From assembly GCA_046496815.1 (NCBI GenBank), contig JAWOGN010000229.1, forward strand, positions 1 through 22,961: a stretch of 22,961 bases of DNA, written 5' to 3'. The notes beneath the pieces were generated by a model, which saw only the letters and a program-made list of their open reading frames with translations, was not told the origin of the DNA and did no database searches. Position 1 is the first letter of the stretch. Each line of letters starts with the position of its first letter. This stretch comes from JAWOGN01 sp046496815 (GTDB lineage: Bacteria; Desulfobacterota; DSM-4660; Desulfatiglandales; Desulfatiglandaceae). Of the stretch, positions 1 to 7,569 are shown in pieces. Position numbers and translations under genes: made by a program.

Positions 1-2450
1 TTTTCTTTTTTCGCCACAACCAGGCGGGTCTTGATGGCCGTATCCGGGACGAGACTCATCGAATCAATTCCACACTCGACCAAAAACTCTGCAAAGTCCG
101 GAAAATCACTGGGCGCTTGCCCACAAATGCCGATTTTTCTACCCTTCTTCTTGGCAACATCGATTACTTGTGACACCAGCCGTTTTACCGCGTCATGCCG
201 CTCATCATAGATATGCGATACCAAAGAAGAGTCACGGTCAAGGCCAAGGGCGAGTTGTGTGAGGTCATTGGACCCTATGGAAAACCCATCGAATATCTCC
301 GCAAATTGATCGGCACAAATCACATTGCTGGGGATTTCACACATGACATAAACCTCCAGCCCATCCTCCCCTTTTGCCAGGCCGAATTCTCTCATGAGTT
401 CGATCACCTTTTTACCCTCCTCAGGGGTCCTGCAAAAAGGCACCATCACTTTGATATTCTTTAATCCGACCTCACTGCGAGCTTTACGTAAGGCAAGGCA
501 CTCAAGCTCGAAGGCGGGCTTATATCTTTCATCATAATAGCGCGAAGCTCCCCGCCACCCGATCATGGGATTGTGTTCACTGGGTTCATACAAATACCCC
601 CCCAACAGGTTCTCATATTCATTGGTTTTGAAATCCGACAGGCGGACAATGACGTCATTGGGGTAAAATCCTGCTGCAATTCGACTGATGCCCTCGGCAA
701 GTTTATCAATGAAAAACTGCGTCTTGTTCTCATAGACGGATGTAATCTCATCGATTCTGTAAACGACCCCGGCGACTCTCTGATCCGTGCTGGCCTTTTC
801 TCTTAACTGCTCATACTCAAGCAGGGCAAGCGGATGGATTCCGATGTGGGAATTGATAATGAATTCCTCTCTGGCTAAGCCCACACCATCATTTGGGATC
901 ATTCCCTGGGAAAAAGCTTTTTCCGGCATCCCCACATTCATCATGATCTTGGTTCGGGTACGAGGCACTTCATCGAGATTGAGTGTCTCCACTTCATATT
1001 CCAAGAGCCCTTTATAGACTTTTCCCGTCTCCCCTTCGCAGCAGGAGACGGTAACTTCCTGACCCGTTTTGATGACTTCATCACCATTTCCTGTACCAAT
1101 AACGCAGGGTATGCCGAGTTCTCTGGAAATAATCGCTGCATGACAGGTTCGTCCCCCTTTGTTGGTGACGATGGCTGCCGCAACTTTCATCACCGGCTCC
1201 CAATCCGGATCGGTCATGCTGGTGACCAGGACTTGTCCCTTTTTGAACTTATCCATTTCGAGTGTTGACTGTATCATGTTGGCAACGCCCCGGCCCACTT
1301 TTTGTCCGACTGCGGTTCCCCGTGCCAGAATTTCTCCGTTTTCCAGAAGACGATAGTTTTCATAGTTTCTTGAGTCTTTTTGCGAATGAATGGTTTCCGG
1401 TCTCGCCTGAACCACATAGAGTTCTCCGGTGCCCACGTTGACGCCGTCACCGTCCTTGGCCCATTCGATGTCCATGGGTTTAAAGAACCCGGCTTCTTTG
1501 CTGTAGTGCGCTTCGATAATACACGCCCACTCTGCGAGCTTGAGAATTTCATCCTCCTCCAGCACGTAACGATGTCGTTCCGCCAGGGTTGTCGGGATGT
1601 TTCTCACGGTGGCATCGTCCTCCATGGAATAGACCATCTTGATGTCTCTGTCACCCGCCTTGCGGCTGATGATGGCCCGTTTACCCTTTTTCAGTGTGGG
1701 CTTAAATACATAGTATTCATCGGGATTGACCACCCCTTGCACCACATTTTCCCCCAGGCCGTAGGCGGCCGTGATATAGACCGCATCTCGGAAACCGCTC
1801 TCCGTATCAATGGAAAACATTACCCCGGAATAGGCTGAATCGCTACGTACCATTTTTTGAACCGCGATTGAAAGGGCAACATCGAACTGTCCGAAACCCT
1901 TGTCATGCCGATAGGATATGGCCCGGTTAGTGAAGAGACTCGCAAAGCACTTTCTGCACGCATCCAGTACGTTTAATCTGCCCCGAACATTCAAAAAAGT
2001 GTCTTGTTGGCCGGCAAATGACGCATCCGGCAGGTCTTCGGCCGTAGCCGATGAACGGATGGCCACATCCAAGTCGATAAGACCCTGCCCTTTAAACTGA
2101 TCTGCCAATTTGTCATACGCAGAATAGATCGCTTGTGTTAGATCCGGTGGAAATTCCGAATGGACGATGACTTCTCTTACTTTTCTACCCTTCCTCATTA
2201 AGTTATCGAGAACGGCGGTGTCCAGGTCCTTCAGTATTTTCTTGATCTCATCTTCGATCCCTGCATATTTGAGAAAGTAGCGATAGGCATAGGCTGTAAT
2301 GGCAAAACCGTTGGGGACTTTAATCCCCTGACTGTGCAGCTTTTGGTACATTTCTCCAAGAGACGCGCTCTTACCCCCAACCAAAGGAACATCCTCGATA
2401 CCGATTTCATTGAACCATAGAATGAATTTCTTTTCCGTTCCTCCTGCCAT
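1..2450 (-). CDS. ppsA: Phosphoenolpyruvate synthase (pyruvate, water dikinase), 3' end outside window
   Basis: Makes PEP from pyruvate, ATP and water in the cytoplasm, the entry to gluconeogenesis for a cell living on acetate or pyruvate. The open frame runs 816 codons from ATG 2450 to the window edge with no stop. The N-terminal third is the ATP-grasp-like PPDK_N domain (early motif VGGKSASLGEMY; RSSATAEDLPDASFAGQQDT further on). The swivelling phosphohistidine domain has GGRTCHAAIISRELGIPC with the catalytic His at residue 437. The C-terminal PEP/pyruvate-binding barrel ends with GICGQAPSDFPDFAEF and GIDSMSLVPD, as in E. coli PpsA (792 aa), so only a few residues should be missing. The start has GAGGAG about 8 nt upstream. 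It is transcribed divergently from the desulfurase gene. PPDK is less likely because the PPDK-specific insertions are absent. Identity is very secure. Confidence 0.96.
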   Translation of the reverse strand, partial: MAGGTEKKFILWFNEIGIEDVPLVGGKSASLGEMYQKLHSQGIKVPNGFAITAYAYRYFLKYAGIEDEIKKILKDLDTAVLDNLMRKGRKVREVIVHSEFPPDLTQAIYSAYDKLADQFKGQGLIDLDVAIRSSATAEDLPDASFAGQQDTFLNVRGRLNVLDACRKCFASLFTNRAISYRHDKGFGQFDVALSIAVQKMVRSDSAYSGVMFSIDTESGFRDAVYITAAYGLGENVVQGVVNPDEYYVFKPTLKKGKRAIISRKAGDRDIKMVYSMEDDATVRNIPTTLAERHRYVLEEDEILKLAEWACIIEAHYSKEAGFFKPMDIEWAKDGDGVNVGTGELYVVQARPETIHSQKDSRNYENYRLLENGEILARGTAVGQKVGRGVANMIQSTLEMDKFKKGQVLVTSMTDPDWEPVMKVAAAIVTNKGGRTCHAAIISRELGIPCVIGTGNGDEVIKTGQEVTVSCCEGETGKVYKGLLEYEVETLNLDEVPRTRTKIMMNVGMPEKAFSQGMIPNDGVGLAREEFIINSHIGIHPLALLEYEQLREKASTDQRVAGVVYRIDEITSVYENKTQFFIDKLAEGISRIAAGFYPNDVIVRLSDFKTNEYENLLGGYLYEPSEHNPMIGWRGASRYYDERYKPAFELECLALRKARSEVGLKNIKVMVPFCRTPEEGKKVIELMREFGLAKGEDGLEVYVMCEIPSNVICADQFAEIFDGFSIGSNDLTQLALGLDRDSSLVSHIYDERHDAVKRLVSQVIDVAKKKGRKIGICGQAPSDFPDFAEFLVECGIDSMSLVPDTAIKTRLVVAKKE

Positions 2451-2540
2451 CAGCTTTCTCCTCTTCACACGAAATTAATGGTCTTTCCGCCGGCTTGCTT
2501 TCCCCGAGATCCCTTGTTTCCATTGAAAAATAGACTACAT

Positions 2541-2569
2541 AGCTTACCATTAATCTAATTTATTGTCAA
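2541..2569 (-). promoter_or_regulatory. Candidate sigma-70 promoter of ppsA
   Basis: Read on the minus strand, TTGACA (2569-2564) is a perfect -35 box, followed after 17 nt by TAAGCT (2546-2541), a weak -10 box. It lies about 90 nt upstream of the ppsA start in an AT-rich stretch. The -35 box overlaps that of the oppositely oriented candidate promoter. Confidence 0.4.
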
Positions 2570-2591
2570 TTATCAAGATTTGTTCTAATAA
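2563..2591 (+). promoter_or_regulatory. Candidate sigma-70 promoter of the desulfurase gene
   Basis: TTGTCA (2563-2568), 17 nt, then TAATAA (2586-2591). This predicts a transcript start near 2598 and therefore a leader of about 175 nt before the chosen start codon. The -35 box is physically the same DNA as the -35 of the ppsA promoter on the other strand. Confidence 0.4.
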
Positions 2592-2599
2592 ATTCAAAA

Positions 2600-2758
2600 G
2601 GTCCACAAGGATCATTTTTTTGAAACCCCCGCAAGAGCGCTGACCGTCCATGAGCTCTCTCGCAAAGGGACGCCGGGGGTAGTAAAACGGGGGCGAATCC
2701 CAAGAACTGTGTCCGTCAAGAAACGCCTCAAGTTCTTTTTAGGAGAATCTCAGATTCA
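2600..2758 (+). promoter_or_regulatory. Structured 5' leader, candidate orphan riboswitch/attenuator
   Basis: Seen directly: a 5-bp stem with one G-U pair (2600-2604/2609-2613); a closing stem ACCCCCG/CGGGGGT (2625-2631/2674-2680); inside it AGAGC/GCTCT (2634-2638/2654-2658), whose loop holds GTCC (2646-2649), complementary to GGAC at 2668-2671, so a pseudoknot is possible. It is followed by an intrinsic-terminator-like hairpin (2702-2737) and a ribosome binding site. This order (compact fold, terminator, RBS) is typical of transcription-attenuating riboswitches. I do not recognise the sequence as cobalamin, SAM, c-di-GMP, fluoride, Moco or guanidine class. No ligand is proposed. Confidence 0.45.
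2702..2740 (+). terminator. Intrinsic-terminator-like hairpin in the leader
   Basis: AAGAACT (2702-2708) pairs with AGTTCTT (2731-2737) around a 22-nt loop, and the 3' arm runs into an uninterrupted T tract ending at 2740. The AGGAG at 2741-2745 follows immediately. The long loop makes it weak as a constitutive terminator. A GTCC in the loop (2711-2714) could compete for the GGAC of the upstream fold. Confidence 0.45.
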
Positions 2759-2773
2759 ATGGAGGATACTTCC

Positions 2774-3934
2774 ATGCCGGGACAGAGAAGACCTTTCATA
2801 TATTTGGATCATAACGCAACCACCCCGGTGGATCCGGAGGTCGTAAACGCGATGATGCCCTACCTAAGGGAAGAATTCGGTAATCCGTCCAGCGGCTACC
2901 TACTTGGTCAAAGGGCCAAAGCGGGTCTCGAAACGGCACGAGGAGCGGTGGCGGACCTACTGGGATGTCAGGCACGGGAAGTTGTCTTCACCTCAGGCGG
3001 CAGTGAATCAAACAACATGGTTTTGAAGGGTCTCATTGATTTCAAGCGGCCGGAAAACTTTCATATTATCACCTCGGCGGTGGAGCATCCCGCCGTATTA
3101 AATCCTGCGCTATTTCTGATGGAGCTGGGGGTTAAAGTGACAGTTGTTCCCGTGGATCATGGGTGTCGTGTGGACCCGGAAAGCATCCAAAAAGTGATCT
3201 CACCCAAAACCACACTGATTTCAATCATGCTGGCCAACAATGAGACAGGGACCCTCCAACCCATCCCTGAGATTTCAAGAATCGCAAAGGCTCACGGGGT
3301 TCCTTTTCACACGGACGCCGCCCAAGGGGTTGGAAAGATAGGCGTGGATGTAAATTCATTGGGCGTGGATTTTCTGACGGTTGCCGCACACAAGCTCTAT
3401 GGCCCGAAGGGCATCGGCGCATTGTTTATTCGAAACGGGCAGCGCCTTACTCCCCTGATTCACGGTGCCGCACAGGAGCGCGGAACGCGACCCGGAACAG
3501 AAAATACGATCCTCAGCGCAGGGCTTGGCGCCGCGTGCAGAATTGCAGGAAAAAGGTTGAAAAACGACTCTCAAAACATGGAAACACTCCGGAATCGCTT
3601 GCAGACCCTCCTGTTTCAAAATTTGGATGATATCGTCTTAAACGGTCATCCTCAAGAGCGGCTTCCGAATACCCTTAATGTGAGCATCCCCGGCATCGAG
3701 GGGGCGCGGATACTCGACGGACTCCCGGACATTATGGCCTCCACGGGCGCCGCATGCCATGACCGGTCCGTGAAGCTTTCCCACGTCCTTTCCGCCATGA
3801 AAGTTCCGCCCAAAATCGGCATGGGAGCGCTCCGGTTCAGCCTCGGAAGACACAACACCCCTGAACAGATAGAGGCGGCGGCGGAGTCGATCATCCATGC
3901 GGTGAAACGCATAAGAAATGGGAGAAAGAAATAG
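2774..3934 (+). CDS. Cysteine desulfurase / selenocysteine lyase-like, PLP-dependent (NifS family)
   Basis: Class V aminotransferase-fold enzyme of 386 aa that should remove sulfur (or selenium) from cysteine (or selenocysteine) as a persulfide, giving alanine. Visible: N-terminal YLDHNATTPVDPEV, substrate-side His104 (VEHPAV), D181 in FHTDAAQG, PLP lysine K207 in AAHKLYGPKGIGALF, RPGTENT, and the catalytic Cys328 in ASTGAACHDRS. The GAACH loop resembles mammalian selenocysteine lyase more than IscS (GSACTS), so substrate is uncertain. Start: ATG 2774 has GGAGG 8 nt upstream, whereas ATG 2759 in the same frame has AGGAGA 12 nt away; 2774 is preferred and gives the family's usual N-terminus. 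No iscU, iscA or selD is adjacent, so it is a stand-alone desulfurase, preceded by a structured leader. Confidence 0.92.
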   Translation: MPGQRRPFIYLDHNATTPVDPEVVNAMMPYLREEFGNPSSGYLLGQRAKAGLETARGAVADLLGCQAREVVFTSGGSESNNMVLKGLIDFKRPENFHIITSAVEHPAVLNPALFLMELGVKVTVVPVDHGCRVDPESIQKVISPKTTLISIMLANNETGTLQPIPEISRIAKAHGVPFHTDAAQGVGKIGVDVNSLGVDFLTVAAHKLYGPKGIGALFIRNGQRLTPLIHGAAQERGTRPGTENTILSAGLGAACRIAGKRLKNDSQNMETLRNRLQTLLFQNLDDIVLNGHPQERLPNTLNVSIPGIEGARILDGLPDIMASTGAACHDRSVKLSHVLSAMKVPPKIGMGALRFSLGRHNTPEQIEAAAESIIHAVKRIRNGRKK

Positions 3935-3990
3935 AGGAAAGCCGGCCTTTCTGCGTGTTGACAGGTTCAAAGACAATTTCGCTGGATGCG

Positions 3991-4010
3991 CAAGCATTCT
4001 GCCGTGCTTG
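3991..4010. terminator. Hairpin between convergent genes
   Basis: CAAGCA/TGCTTG with an 8-nt loop lies between the convergent desulfurase and rubrerythrin genes. There is no T tract on either side, so termination is only a guess from position. A second, shorter repeat GAAAG-CCGGC-CTTTC lies near 3937-3951. Confidence 0.25.
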
Positions 4011-4037
4011 TAGTCGCTCAGGCCCCAATGGTCCCCA

Positions 4038-4538
4038 CTAAACCACGTTTTTGAACGCATCCGTTCCGGCGCCACACACAGGACAATTCTCAGGCGGCGC
4101 ATCTTCAGCGACATAACCGCAAACCTGGCACACGTAATACTCGGTCTGACGGTCGGACAGCATGTCATTCATGGCCTTTTTGTAAAGGTCTGCATGCATG
4201 CTTTCCACATCCCGGGCCTGGGAAAAGGCCTTCTCCGCAGCCTCCATTCCCTCCGCGTTGGCATCCTTTATAAGCCGAGGGTATTCATCGACATTGGCCC
4301 TGATTTCATTTTGAAAGGCCGCTTCGAGGTTCTCCTCTGTGGAACCGATTCTTCCACGCATCAACGTCAAATATCTTGTGGCATGGACAGATTCCGCCTC
4401 TGCCACCGCCCTAAAAAGTCGTGCGATCTGAGGATAGCTCTCCTGATCCGCCTTTTGAGCGAAGGCGCTGTTCCGCGCATAGGCTTTAGATTCACCGGCA
4501 AACGCATAGGCCAAGTTTTTCTCGGTCTTTCCCGGCAT
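4038..4538 (-). CDS. rbr: Rubrerythrin
   Basis: Di-iron peroxidase that reduces hydrogen peroxide to water using a rubredoxin-like electron-transfer domain; a standard oxidative-stress enzyme of anaerobes, cytoplasmic. The four-helix ferritin-like domain covers residues 1-125: E16 in GESKAYARN, E49-x-x-H52 in EAESVHATRY, E78 and E85 in NEIRANVDEYP, and E112-x-x-H115 in DVESMHADLY. The C-terminal iron site is C137-x2-C140 and C152-x2-C155. At 166 aa it is a normal short rubrerythrin. The frame is open 36 codons further upstream, but ATG 4538 has a perfect AAAGGAGG 8 nt away, so this start is preferred. It is 77 nt behind pspC on the same strand and may be read from the psp promoter or from its own promoter in the gap, which I could not see. 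Confidence 0.95.
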   Translation of the reverse strand: MPGKTEKNLAYAFAGESKAYARNSAFAQKADQESYPQIARLFRAVAEAESVHATRYLTLMRGRIGSTEENLEAAFQNEIRANVDEYPRLIKDANAEGMEAAEKAFSQARDVESMHADLYKKAMNDMLSDRQTEYYVCQVCGYVAEDAPPENCPVCGAGTDAFKNVV

Positions 4539-4615
4539 CGCTGATTCCTCCTTTGACCTAAAAAGAATTTTTTCGAGACCATCATTCTTGAAAACGGTGC
4601 TTTTGACCCCCGGCA

Positions 4616-5005
4616 CTAGCCGTTGGAGTTTAATCTGTGTTCCCAATCAAATTCACGTGTTGTGACGGCATCTTCCATCCGCTGAATCCGACGTTCCAGG
4701 TGATCATATCTCCGCTTTACCCGGTCGACGGCCCCTTTACGCGAAGAAACATAGCTGTCGTAAAACTCCTGCTGGTCATCCGTTTCGATGCGTACTACCG
4801 GCTCCGGCTTCATCAAAAACGCCGCAAGGAAGTAGAGGCCCATAATGGGCCAGAACCCGCTGAAAAGAAAAACGATGACCGTGAGCGTTCGCACCCAAAA
4901 TACGGATAAATCAAAGTATTCAGCGATGCCGCGACATACGCCCAGAAGCATACCATGGCGGGAGCGATACAGCCCACCATGCAAAATATTTTCGAATCGT
5001 TTCAT
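4616..5005 (-). CDS. pspC: Phage shock protein C, inner-membrane
   Basis: 129 aa. Residues about 1-70 form the PspC domain: LYRSRHGMLLGVCRGIAEYF followed by FDLSVFWVRTL and a long hydrophobic stretch (about 36-66) that should span or dip into the inner membrane. The tail is charged and probably coiled-coil (about 85-120). In the Psp system PspB and PspC sense envelope stress (secretin mislocalisation, loss of proton-motive force) and pull PspA off PspF. The start codon overlaps the pspB stop by 4 nt (ATGA), which indicates translational coupling. Confidence 0.94.
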   Translation of the reverse strand: MKRFENILHGGLYRSRHGMLLGVCRGIAEYFDLSVFWVRTLTVIVFLFSGFWPIMGLYFLAAFLMKPEPVVRIETDDQQEFYDSYVSSRKGAVDRVKRRYDHLERRIQRMEDAVTTREFDWEHRLNSNG

Positions 5006-5262
5006 AATTGCCGACCCTTTCTGTCACGATCTAGAATAATTGTCTCCAAGGCCTCCACGCGATCTTCCATCCGCGAAAGGCCTTGGTAGATCTCTTGTAT
5101 TGTTTTGGTTTCCTCTGCCTGAAACTTCTGGTCCTTGCGCGAAAACCCGCCCTTTATGATCTTAATCGCCATCAGAACCGTACTGCCGATAATGGCCAGC
5201 GCCAGAACCGAACCCCCAAAAATGATTGCTAAAACCAAAGCTGCATGCATGATTGAATTCAC
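5002..5262 (-). CDS. pspB: Phage shock protein B, inner-membrane
   Basis: 86 aa with one N-terminal transmembrane helix (about residues 6-34, AALVLAIIFGGSVLALAIIG) and a charged cytoplasmic coiled-coil tail (about 45-80, IQEIYQGLSRMEDRVEALE). This is the PspB layout (E. coli PspB is 74 aa). It works with PspC as the membrane sensor that relieves PspA-mediated inhibition of PspF. AAGGAG lies 9 nt before the ATG. It is 64 nt after pspA and overlaps pspC by 4 nt, so pspABC is one operon. Confidence 0.92.
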   Translation of the reverse strand: MNSIMHAALVLAIIFGGSVLALAIIGSTVLMAIKIIKGGFSRKDQKFQAEETKTIQEIYQGLSRMEDRVEALETIILDRDRKGRQL

Positions 5263-5326
5263 TCCTTATTCCTGGTTTCCTATCGGCCCGGCGCTTTGAT
5301 GTAAGAAAGTACGCTCCGCCGGCACA

Positions 5327-6028
5327 TCATTGGGTCGCAGGAGTCCCTTCTGATGATTGTTTCTCATCTTTCTTTTCGTGGAAAGATTTCATTTTTTGGA
5401 GTTCCTTTTCGATGTCCTCATCAATCGAAAGCGTGTTGAATTGTACTTCGATCGTCGGCTTTTTTCCGAAATTCACGAGATCAGCTTCCGCCTCCATCCG
5501 CTCAATGCGGTTTTCCAGCTCTTCGAACTTAATTACGGCTTCGGAGCTGTCCAGGCGACGGATTTCCTGTTGGGCTCGCTTTTTCTTATTTGCGTGGATG
5601 TGACGTTGTGCGAGGATACGTTGTTTTTCGCGTGCGGATCCGAGCTTATCCTCGAGTTGCTGAATGTCTTGATGATACTGCTCCGTTAGGGCTTTCAATT
5701 CAATCCGTTCTTTTTCGAGTGATTCCGCCCGCTCGCCATACCGACGTTTCTCCACAAGCGCTTCCCGTGCCAGATCGTCTCGACCCTTCATGACTGCGAG
5801 TTCCGCCCGTTCTTTCCAGAGTCGTTCGCGGGATCGAATTTCATCCAATGCACGTTGGGCCTTTTTGCTGTTCGCAATCACCCCGGCACAGGAGGCTTTG
5901 ATTTCAACCAGCGTGTCCTCCATTTCCCGGATCATTAATTTGATGAGTTTTTCCGGGTCCTCCGCCCGATCCAACATGGCACTGATGTTGGAACTGATGA
6001 TATCTCGAAATCGTGTAAAAATTCCCAT
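5327..6028 (-). CDS. pspA: Phage shock protein A (PspA/IM30/ESCRT-III-like)
   Basis: 233 aa, nearly all predicted alpha-helical coiled coil. The N-terminus GIFTRFRDIISSNISAML is the amphipathic membrane-binding helix, followed by the family motif DRAEDPEKLIKLMIREMED. PspA has two roles: bound to PspF it blocks sigma-54-dependent transcription, and as a polymer on the inner membrane it helps keep the barrier tight. The frame is open 21 codons upstream, but ATG 6028 has GGAGGA 5 nt away and gives the canonical MGIF start. The extended start would also overlap the -24/-12 promoter at 6068-6084. First gene of pspABC. Confidence 0.96.
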   Translation of the reverse strand: MGIFTRFRDIISSNISAMLDRAEDPEKLIKLMIREMEDTLVEIKASCAGVIANSKKAQRALDEIRSRERLWKERAELAVMKGRDDLAREALVEKRRYGERAESLEKERIELKALTEQYHQDIQQLEDKLGSAREKQRILAQRHIHANKKKRAQQEIRRLDSSEAVIKFEELENRIERMEAEADLVNFGKKPTIEVQFNTLSIDEDIEKELQKMKSFHEKKDEKQSSEGTPATQ

Positions 6029-6067
6029 GATCTGTCCTCCGTTTCTCTGAATTTTTTCAAATCGGTA

Positions 6068-6084
6068 GGCAGAAATTGTGCCAA
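6068..6084 (-). promoter_or_regulatory. Sigma-54 (-24/-12) promoter of pspABC
   Basis: On the minus strand TTGGCACAATTTCTGCC gives GG (-24), exactly 10 nt, GC (-12), with the full TTGGCAC half. It lies 39 nt before the pspA start codon, next to a gene for a sigma-54 activator, which is exactly where a PspF-driven promoter is expected. Confidence 0.88.
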
Positions 6085-6113
6085 TCGGCATGGACTCCCA
6101 AAAGACCCAGAAA

Positions 6114-6150
6114 ATTCAGGCCTTTTTAGGCTTGACCCTGCTTATGCCTA
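6114..6150. promoter_or_regulatory. Possible PspF upstream activating sequence
   Basis: Two inverted repeats lie between the divergent genes, roughly 60-95 bp upstream of the expected pspA transcript start: GCCT-TTTT-AGGC and TAGGC-14 nt-GCCTA. Activator sites for PspF lie at a similar distance in enterobacteria. Assignment rests on position and symmetry only. Confidence 0.35.
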
Positions 6151-6161
6151 TGTGGTATTTT
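6132..6161 (+). promoter_or_regulatory. Candidate sigma-70 promoter of pspF
   Basis: TTGACC (6132-6137), 18 nt, TATTTT (6156-6161), with a predicted start near 6168 and a leader of about 40 nt. It overlaps the suspected PspF binding repeats, the arrangement known from E. coli where PspF represses its own promoter. Confidence 0.5.
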
Positions 6162-6206
6162 TAACCTAACATTAGCAATTTTAACTATTAACTTACATTA
6201 CCAACC

Positions 6207-7256
6207 ATGAAAAATCAATCACCGTCTCTCAGATATCCCACCGAATTTAGATCCTCCCCGGGAGCCGCCGATGCCCTCGGACAGTCCGAGGTTTTCTTGG
6301 AGTTTCAAGAGCATCTGTCCCGCGTTGCACCCATTGACCGACCCGTTCTTTTGTTGGGTGAGCGCGGCACCGGAAAGGAGCTGGCAGCCGCCAGGCTTCA
6401 CTTCCTTTCAAAACGGTGGCAAGGTCCTCTGATTGCGCTCAATTGTGCCGCCCTCACCCCATCGTTGATCGAATCCGAATTGTTCGGTTATGAAAAGGGG
6501 GCTTTCACCGGAGCTGAAACGCGGCGGACCGGAAGATTTGAGGCGGCGGAAGGAGGAACGCTGCTCCTGGATGAGATCGGCACCGTTCCGATCGAAGTAC
6601 AAGAAAAGATATTGCGTGTTGTGGAGTATGGGACCTTTGAGCGGGTCGGAAGCTCTGATCGTATCGAGGTGGATGTGCGAATCATTGCCGCGACCAATGC
6701 GAATCTGGTGCGTCTCTCATCAGAAGGTCGCTTTAAGCAGGATTTGCTCGATCGACTCTCTTTTGAGGTTCTTGTTCTACCAACGCTTCGGCAGCGGACG
6801 GAGGATATTCTTCTGCTGGCGAACCATTTTGCAGTTCGAATGGCGTTTGAACTGGGTCGAGAGCAGATACCCCAATTCAGCGATGCAGCCGTCGCTTCGC
6901 TGGAATCCTATTCCTGGCCCGGGAATGTGCGTGAATTGAAAAATGTGGTTGAACGCGCGGTTTACCGGTCGGATTCCTCCTTGATCACGGACATTGTTTT
7001 CAACCCCTTTAGGGCTTTTTCCCCTGAGCATGCTCTGCCGGAAAAAGAAGGGGCATATACGGCGAATGATCCAATGTCCATTGAGGACCTTGCGGGCAAG
7101 CCTTTTAATGAAGCCGTCCAAGAATTGAAGGTCTATTTGCTGAGACGGGCACTTAAACAGGCAAGGCACAACCAGCGAAGAGCGGCACGCATTTTAGGGC
7201 TCACGTACCATCAATTTCGGGGATTGTATCGCAAACTCAGCCAAGAGATTGAGTAA
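6207..7256 (+). CDS. pspF: PspF, sigma-54-dependent transcription activator
   Basis: 349 aa bacterial enhancer-binding protein without an N-terminal receiver or sensor domain, as in PspF. The AAA+ domain (about 22-250) has Walker A GERGTGKE (51-58), the sigma-54-contacting GAFTGA loop (98-103), Walker B GGTLLLDEIG (116-125), sensor region RIIAATNANL and the WPGNVRELKNVVERAVYR motif. The C-terminus carries the Fis-like helix-turn-helix (about 324-346, RRAARILGLTYHQFRGLYRK). It hydrolyses ATP to open sigma-54 polymerase at pspABC and is inhibited by PspA. It is transcribed divergently from pspA. No good ribosome binding site precedes ATG 6207, which fits a low constant level. It is slightly longer than E. 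coli PspF (325 aa). Confidence 0.94.
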   Translation: MKNQSPSLRYPTEFRSSPGAADALGQSEVFLEFQEHLSRVAPIDRPVLLLGERGTGKELAAARLHFLSKRWQGPLIALNCAALTPSLIESELFGYEKGAFTGAETRRTGRFEAAEGGTLLLDEIGTVPIEVQEKILRVVEYGTFERVGSSDRIEVDVRIIAATNANLVRLSSEGRFKQDLLDRLSFEVLVLPTLRQRTEDILLLANHFAVRMAFELGREQIPQFSDAAVASLESYSWPGNVRELKNVVERAVYRSDSSLITDIVFNPFRAFSPEHALPEKEGAYTANDPMSIEDLAGKPFNEAVQELKVYLLRRALKQARHNQRRAARILGLTYHQFRGLYRKLSQEIE

Positions 7257-7258
7257 AT

Positions 7259-7284
7259 CCCCTTCGATATGTCCGTATCCGGGG
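7259..7284 (+). terminator. Possible terminator after pspF
   Basis: CCCC-ttc-GATA, 6-nt loop, TATC-c-GGGG forms an imperfect hairpin starting 3 nt after the pspF stop codon. No T tract follows, so efficiency is doubtful. Confidence 0.3.
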
Positions 7285-7553
7285 CACCCATTTTCCGCTG
7301 GGCATATCAAAGAACGGACGAACCGATTTTACTTCTGCAGTTTTGTTTGGTGCTCACCGCCCAAACATGGTAGTAAAAACTTTCGATCGTGATTGAAAAA
7401 CGGGCGCTGCATGTCTTCCCCCGCAGCAACAACAAGGACCTCTCTTCGCGAATCCCTCGTGAGATCAAAATCGAAGGAGGTGCCGGTTTAGGGGTTCAAA
7501 AACAAGGCGCTGAGATCTGTGGATTCAATTCTTTAGATTGTTGAGTTGTTGCA
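7285..7553. other. Intergenic region between pspF and glycerate kinase gene
   Basis: About 270 nt with no convincing gene. An AAGGAGGTG near 7475-7483 looks like a ribosome binding site but opens only a three-codon frame. No clear promoter or terminator was found. The glycerate kinase ribosome binding site AAGGAG is at 7555-7560. Confidence 0.5.
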
Positions 7554-7569
7554 AAAGGAGCATTACAAA

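Noticed and set aside
1380..1838. A 152-codon open frame on the + strand
   Set aside because: Antisense to ppsA in a conserved coding region; a shadow of codon bias.
7470..7490. Strong ribosome-binding-site-like AAGGAGGTG
   Set aside because: The only frame it could serve stops after three codons and is too far from the glycerate kinase start.
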